Positions 5,709-7,820 of a DNA stretch of 7,820 nucleotides are shown one piece after another. The stretch comes from Pseudomonadota bacterium (GTDB taxonomy: Bacteria > Pseudomonadota > Gammaproteobacteria > Xanthomonadales > Xanthomonadaceae), in the NCBI GenBank assembly GCA_023439425.1, contig JAEXNZ010000185.1:1-7820 (forward strand), given 5' to 3'. Every line of letters begins with the position of its first letter. The stretch's first letter is position 1. The translations under genes were made by a program, and so were the position numbers. The notes under the pieces were generated by a model, which was given only the letters and a program-made list of their open reading frames with translations, made no database searches and was not told the origin of the DNA.

Positions 5709-5733
5709 GTGCCGGCCAACGGTCGGCACCTAC
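5709..5733 (-). repeat. GTAG-headed REP palindrome (SMAG-like), monomer
   Basis: On the minus strand GTAG (5733-5730) precedes a stem-loop with arms 5729-5721 and 5717-5709 around a 3-base loop. Eight of nine pairs are Watson-Crick, and 5715/5723 is a G-U wobble in plus-strand RNA. The loop sequence GTT and the flanking C/G bases match the plus-oriented copy at 1452-1478. It fills the 46-base gap between two convergent stop codons, where it may serve as a shared 3' end structure. Confidence 0.78.
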
Positions 5734-5748
5734 CGATTCGCCACGCGA

Positions 5749-7125
5749 TTACGCGGCCTCAATCGCCTCGGACAAACGCTCCACGGCGATCACCTCCATG
5801 CCCTTCACGCTGCCGGTTTTCGGCGCGTTCGCCTTGGGCACGATCGCGCGCTTGAAGCCATGCGTGGCCGCCTCGCGCAACCGATCCTCACCATTGGGCA
5901 CCGGGCGAATCTCCCCGGACAACCCCACTTCGCCAAACGCAATCGTCTTCTCCGCCAGCGGCCGGTCCTGCAGCGAGGACAGCACCGCCAGCAGCACCGG
6001 CAGATCCACCGCCGTTTCCTGCACGCGGATGCCGCCCACCACGTTGACGAACACGTCCTGGTCGCCCACCAGCACGCCGCCGTGACGGTGCAGCACGGCC
6101 AGCAGCATGGCCAAGCGGTTCTGTTCCAACCCCACCGCCACGCGGCGCGGGTTCGACAGCGGCGACGCATCCACCAGCGCCTGCACTTCCACCAGCAACG
6201 GACGCGTACCCTCGCGGGTGACCATCACGCAGCTGCCCGGCTGCCGGGTGCTGCCACCGGACAGGAAAATGGCCGAGGGATTGGACACCTCTTTCAGGCC
6301 CTTCTCGCCCATCGCAAACACGCCGAGCTCGTTCACCGCGCCAAAGCGGTTCTTGAACGCACGCAGCAGGCGGAAACGGCTGCCGCTTTCGCCTTCAAAG
6401 TACAGCACCGCATCCACCATGTGCTCGAGCACGCGCGGGCCGGCAATGCCGCCTTCCTTGGTGACGTGGCCGACCAGAAACACGGCGGTGCCGGTTTCCT
6501 TGGCGAAGCGAACCAGCCGCGCCGCACTTTCGCGCACCTGGCTCACCGAACCCGGTGCGGCAGTGAGCGATTCGGTCCACAAGGTCTGCACCGAGTCGGC
6601 CACGATCAGCCGCGGCTTGGCCTGGCTGGCATGCTGCAGGATGGCTTCCACCTGGGTTTCAGCCAGCGCGTTCACGCCTTCCAGCGGCAGGTCCAGGCGG
6701 ATCGCGCGGCCCGCCACCTGCGAAAGCGACTCCTCACCGGTGATGTACAGCACCGGCAGGTTCGCGGCCATCTTCGCCACCGCCTGCAGCAGCAGCGTGG
6801 ACTTGCCGATGCCCGGGTCGCCGCCGACCAGGATCACCGCGCCCTCCACCAGCCCGCCACCCAGCACACGGTCGAATTCGCCGATGCCGGTAGTCACCCG
6901 CTGGTGCTCGGTGTGCTGCACGTCCTTGAGCGCCATGACCTTGGGCGCATCGACCTTGCCGGCCCAGCCGGAGCGGCGCGAGGCCGGCGACTTCGCGGCG
7001 GCGGCGCTTTCCAGGGTGATTTCGCTGAGCACGTTCCAGGCCCCGCATTCGGTGCACTGCCCCTGCCACTTGCTGTATTCCGCGCCGCATTCGCTGCAGA
7101 CATAGGCGGTGAGCCGCTTGGCCAT
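5749..7125 (-). CDS. radA: DNA repair and recombination protein RadA (Sms)
   Basis: RadA is a RecA-like hexameric ATPase that drives branch migration of recombination intermediates with RecA. The 458-residue product has the family length (E. coli 460). Seen in order: a C4 zinc finger, CSEC (10-13) and CTEC (24-27); Walker A GGDPGIGKST (101-110); Walker B LIVADSVQT (173-181); the RadA signature KNRFG (258-262); and a C-terminal Lon-protease-like domain including GEVGLSGEIRPV (399-410), which lacks proteolytic function in this family. The ATG at 7125 (MAKR) matches family N-termini and has GGAA 6 bases upstream. An in-frame GTG at 7137 would add four residues and is less likely. It is convergent with the membrane-protein gene and divergent from the MHYT gene. 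Confidence 0.97.
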   Translation of the reverse strand: MAKRLTAYVCSECGAEYSKWQGQCTECGAWNVLSEITLESAAAAKSPASRRSGWAGKVDAPKVMALKDVQHTEHQRVTTGIGEFDRVLGGGLVEGAVILVGGDPGIGKSTLLLQAVAKMAANLPVLYITGEESLSQVAGRAIRLDLPLEGVNALAETQVEAILQHASQAKPRLIVADSVQTLWTESLTAAPGSVSQVRESAARLVRFAKETGTAVFLVGHVTKEGGIAGPRVLEHMVDAVLYFEGESGSRFRLLRAFKNRFGAVNELGVFAMGEKGLKEVSNPSAIFLSGGSTRQPGSCVMVTREGTRPLLVEVQALVDASPLSNPRRVAVGLEQNRLAMLLAVLHRHGGVLVGDQDVFVNVVGGIRVQETAVDLPVLLAVLSSLQDRPLAEKTIAFGEVGLSGEIRPVPNGEDRLREAATHGFKRAIVPKANAPKTGSVKGMEVIAVERLSEAIEAA

Positions 7126-7160
7126 TCTCGGTTCCACTTCCGGTTCATCTTGTGTGCCGC

Positions 7161-7166
7161 AGGATA
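7161..7166 (-). promoter_or_regulatory. Possible -10 element for radA
   Basis: TATCCT on the minus strand, 35 bases before the radA ATG, matches the -10 consensus in four of six bases, including the key T-A and final T. No good -35 lies at the expected distance, so this is a weak call. Confidence 0.3.
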
Positions 7167-7210
7167 GCCCACCCGCGTCGCACCACCTAAGACGCTGGAA
7201 CCGATTTCAC

Positions 7211-7237
7211 TCAAGCTTTGGCCCGCCCGGCCGATAC
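7211..7237 (+). promoter_or_regulatory. Sigma-28 (FliA)-like promoter for the MHYT gene
   Basis: TCAAGCTT (7211-7218), an 11-base spacer and GCCGATAC (7230-7237) match the flagellar sigma-28 consensus TAAAGTTT-N11-GCCGATAA at 6/8 and 7/8 positions with exact spacing. Transcription would start near 7245, about 42 bases before the ATG at 7287. The site overlaps a G/C-rich inverted repeat (7220-7249), so some of the match could be coincidence. Confidence 0.55.
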
Positions 7238-7249
7238 CGGGGGCGGGCC
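7220..7249. repeat. Inverted repeat in the radA-MHYT intergenic region
   Basis: GGCCCGCCC (7220-7228) and GGGCGGGCC (7241-7249) are perfect 9-base complements around a 12-base centre, which can itself pair CCG with CGG. No T-run follows on either strand, so it is not a standard terminator. It may be an operator-like site or an mRNA leader hairpin for either divergent gene. Confidence 0.5.
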
Positions 7250-7286
7250 CCTGCGCCTTCCCCCCACACAATCAGGCTTTCCCCCC

Positions 7287-7820
7287 ATGACCGGCACCTA
7301 CAGCCAGAGTCTTGTCGTGTTCTCGCTGCTGGTCGCCATCCTGGCCTCCTACACCGCCCTGGACATGGCCGCACGTGTGGCCAACACCGAAGGCAAGGTC
7401 GCCCGCTGGTGGCTGGCCGGTGGCGCAGGTGCAATGGGCCTGGGCATCTGGTCGATGCACTTCATCGGCATGCTGGCCTTCGACCTCGGCATTCCGATGG
7501 GCTACGACCTGGCCATCACCCTGTATTCGCTGGCGGTTTCGGTCGGTGCATCGGCCTATGCACTGTGGCTGGTCTCGCACAAGGTGCTGCCGTGGTATCG
7601 GCTGGCTGCCGGCGCGGTGCTGATGGGTCTGGGCGTGGCCGCCATGCACTACCTGGGCATGTCGGCGATGCGCATGGAGCCGGGCATCGACTACCACATG
7701 GGCTGGCTGGCGCTTTCGATCGTGATTGCGATTGTGGCTGCCGGTGCTGCCCTGTGGATCGCCTTCCGGCTGCGCTCGGAAACCCGCCATCCGATGCTGT
7801 TGCGCGGGCTGGCTTCGGTG
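7287..7820 (+). CDS. MHYT-domain integral membrane sensor protein, 3' end cut off by window
   Basis: The visible 178 residues form most of an MHYT sensory domain, a bundle of membrane helices each ending in a Met-His-x-x motif thought to bind a metal (copper suggested) and sense oxygen, CO or NO. Seen: LVVFSLLVAILASYTALDMA (9-28); WWLAGGAGAMGLGIWSMHFIGMLAF (41-65) with the first motif at M57-H58; and GAVLMGLGVAAMHYLGMSAM (109-128) with the second at M120-H121. The third repeat and any output domain lie beyond the edge. Relatives such as MucR, NbdA and YkoW carry GGDEF and/or EAL domains for cyclic-di-GMP turnover; others have histidine kinase or LytTR output. The output here cannot be known. 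The Shine-Dalgarno is weak (AGG 11 bases upstream). A sigma-28-like promoter precedes it. Confidence 0.93.
   Translation, partial: MTGTYSQSLVVFSLLVAILASYTALDMAARVANTEGKVARWWLAGGAGAMGLGIWSMHFIGMLAFDLGIPMGYDLAITLYSLAVSVGASAYALWLVSHKVLPWYRLAAGAVLMGLGVAAMHYLGMSAMRMEPGIDYHMGWLALSIVIAIVAAGAALWIAFRLRSETRHPMLLRGLASV

Noticed and set aside
5659..7167. A 502-codon plus-strand open frame antisense to radA
   Set aside because: It is a His/Arg/Ala-rich shadow of radA codons. RadA has every expected motif on the other strand.
7272..7790. A 172-codon minus-strand open frame opposite the MHYT gene
   Set aside because: The plus-strand frame encodes clear MHYT repeats and membrane helices, while this one is a His/Gln-rich antisense translation.

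Overview
The window is a G+C-rich, densely coded chromosomal segment from a gammaproteobacterium of the Xanthomonadaceae, most likely Stenotrophomonas. The protein sequences fit that family, and the intergenic gaps carry short palindromes headed by the tetranucleotide GTAG. These resemble the SMAG class of REP repeats described in Stenotrophomonas maltophilia. The gene order trmD-rimM-rpsP next to ffh, with a CcsA-like membrane protein divergent from ffh, matches the arrangement known in E. coli (ypjD/corE, ffh, rpsP-rimM-trmD). This is core genome and not a mobile or accessory island.

Layout, left to right. (1) 1-1295, minus strand: rpsP-rimM-trmD, an operon for ribosome assembly and tRNA modification. 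It runs off the left edge inside trmD and is driven by a near-consensus sigma-70 promoter at 1347-1375. (2) 1425-1478: a head-to-head pair of GTAG palindromes between that promoter and the next gene. (3) 1484-3342, minus strand: a fold-type IV PLP aminotransferase-like gene and a nitronate monooxygenase-type flavoprotein gene. Their stop and start codons overlap (ATGA), so they are probably one translationally coupled unit. (4) 3398-4777, minus strand: ffh, the SRP GTPase. (5) 4911-5702, plus strand: an eight-helix CcsA/YpjD(CorE)-type membrane protein, divergent from ffh. (6) 5709-5733: a third GTAG palindrome, filling the 46-base gap between convergent genes. (7) 5749-7125, minus strand: radA. 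(8) 7287 to the right edge, plus strand: the start of an MHYT-domain membrane sensor, divergent from radA and preceded by a sigma-28 (FliA)-like promoter.

How the genes relate: S16, RimM and TrmD all serve 30S maturation and tRNA function, and Ffh serves co-translational membrane targeting, so the left two-thirds is translation machinery interrupted by a two-gene metabolic unit of unknown substrate. RadA (recombination) and the MHYT protein (probably cyclic-di-GMP-linked sensing) are separate transcription units.

No stretch longer than 300 bases lacks a gene; the longest gap is about 188 bases (1296-1483). I see no tRNA, rRNA, CRISPR array, transposase or prophage gene. I found no undescribed multi-gene system. 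The points most worth checking are regulatory: an intrinsic-terminator-shaped hairpin inside the 5' end of the nitronate monooxygenase coding sequence, the sigma-28-like promoter before the MHYT gene, the GTAG palindromes, and a strong hairpin between rpsP and rimM.
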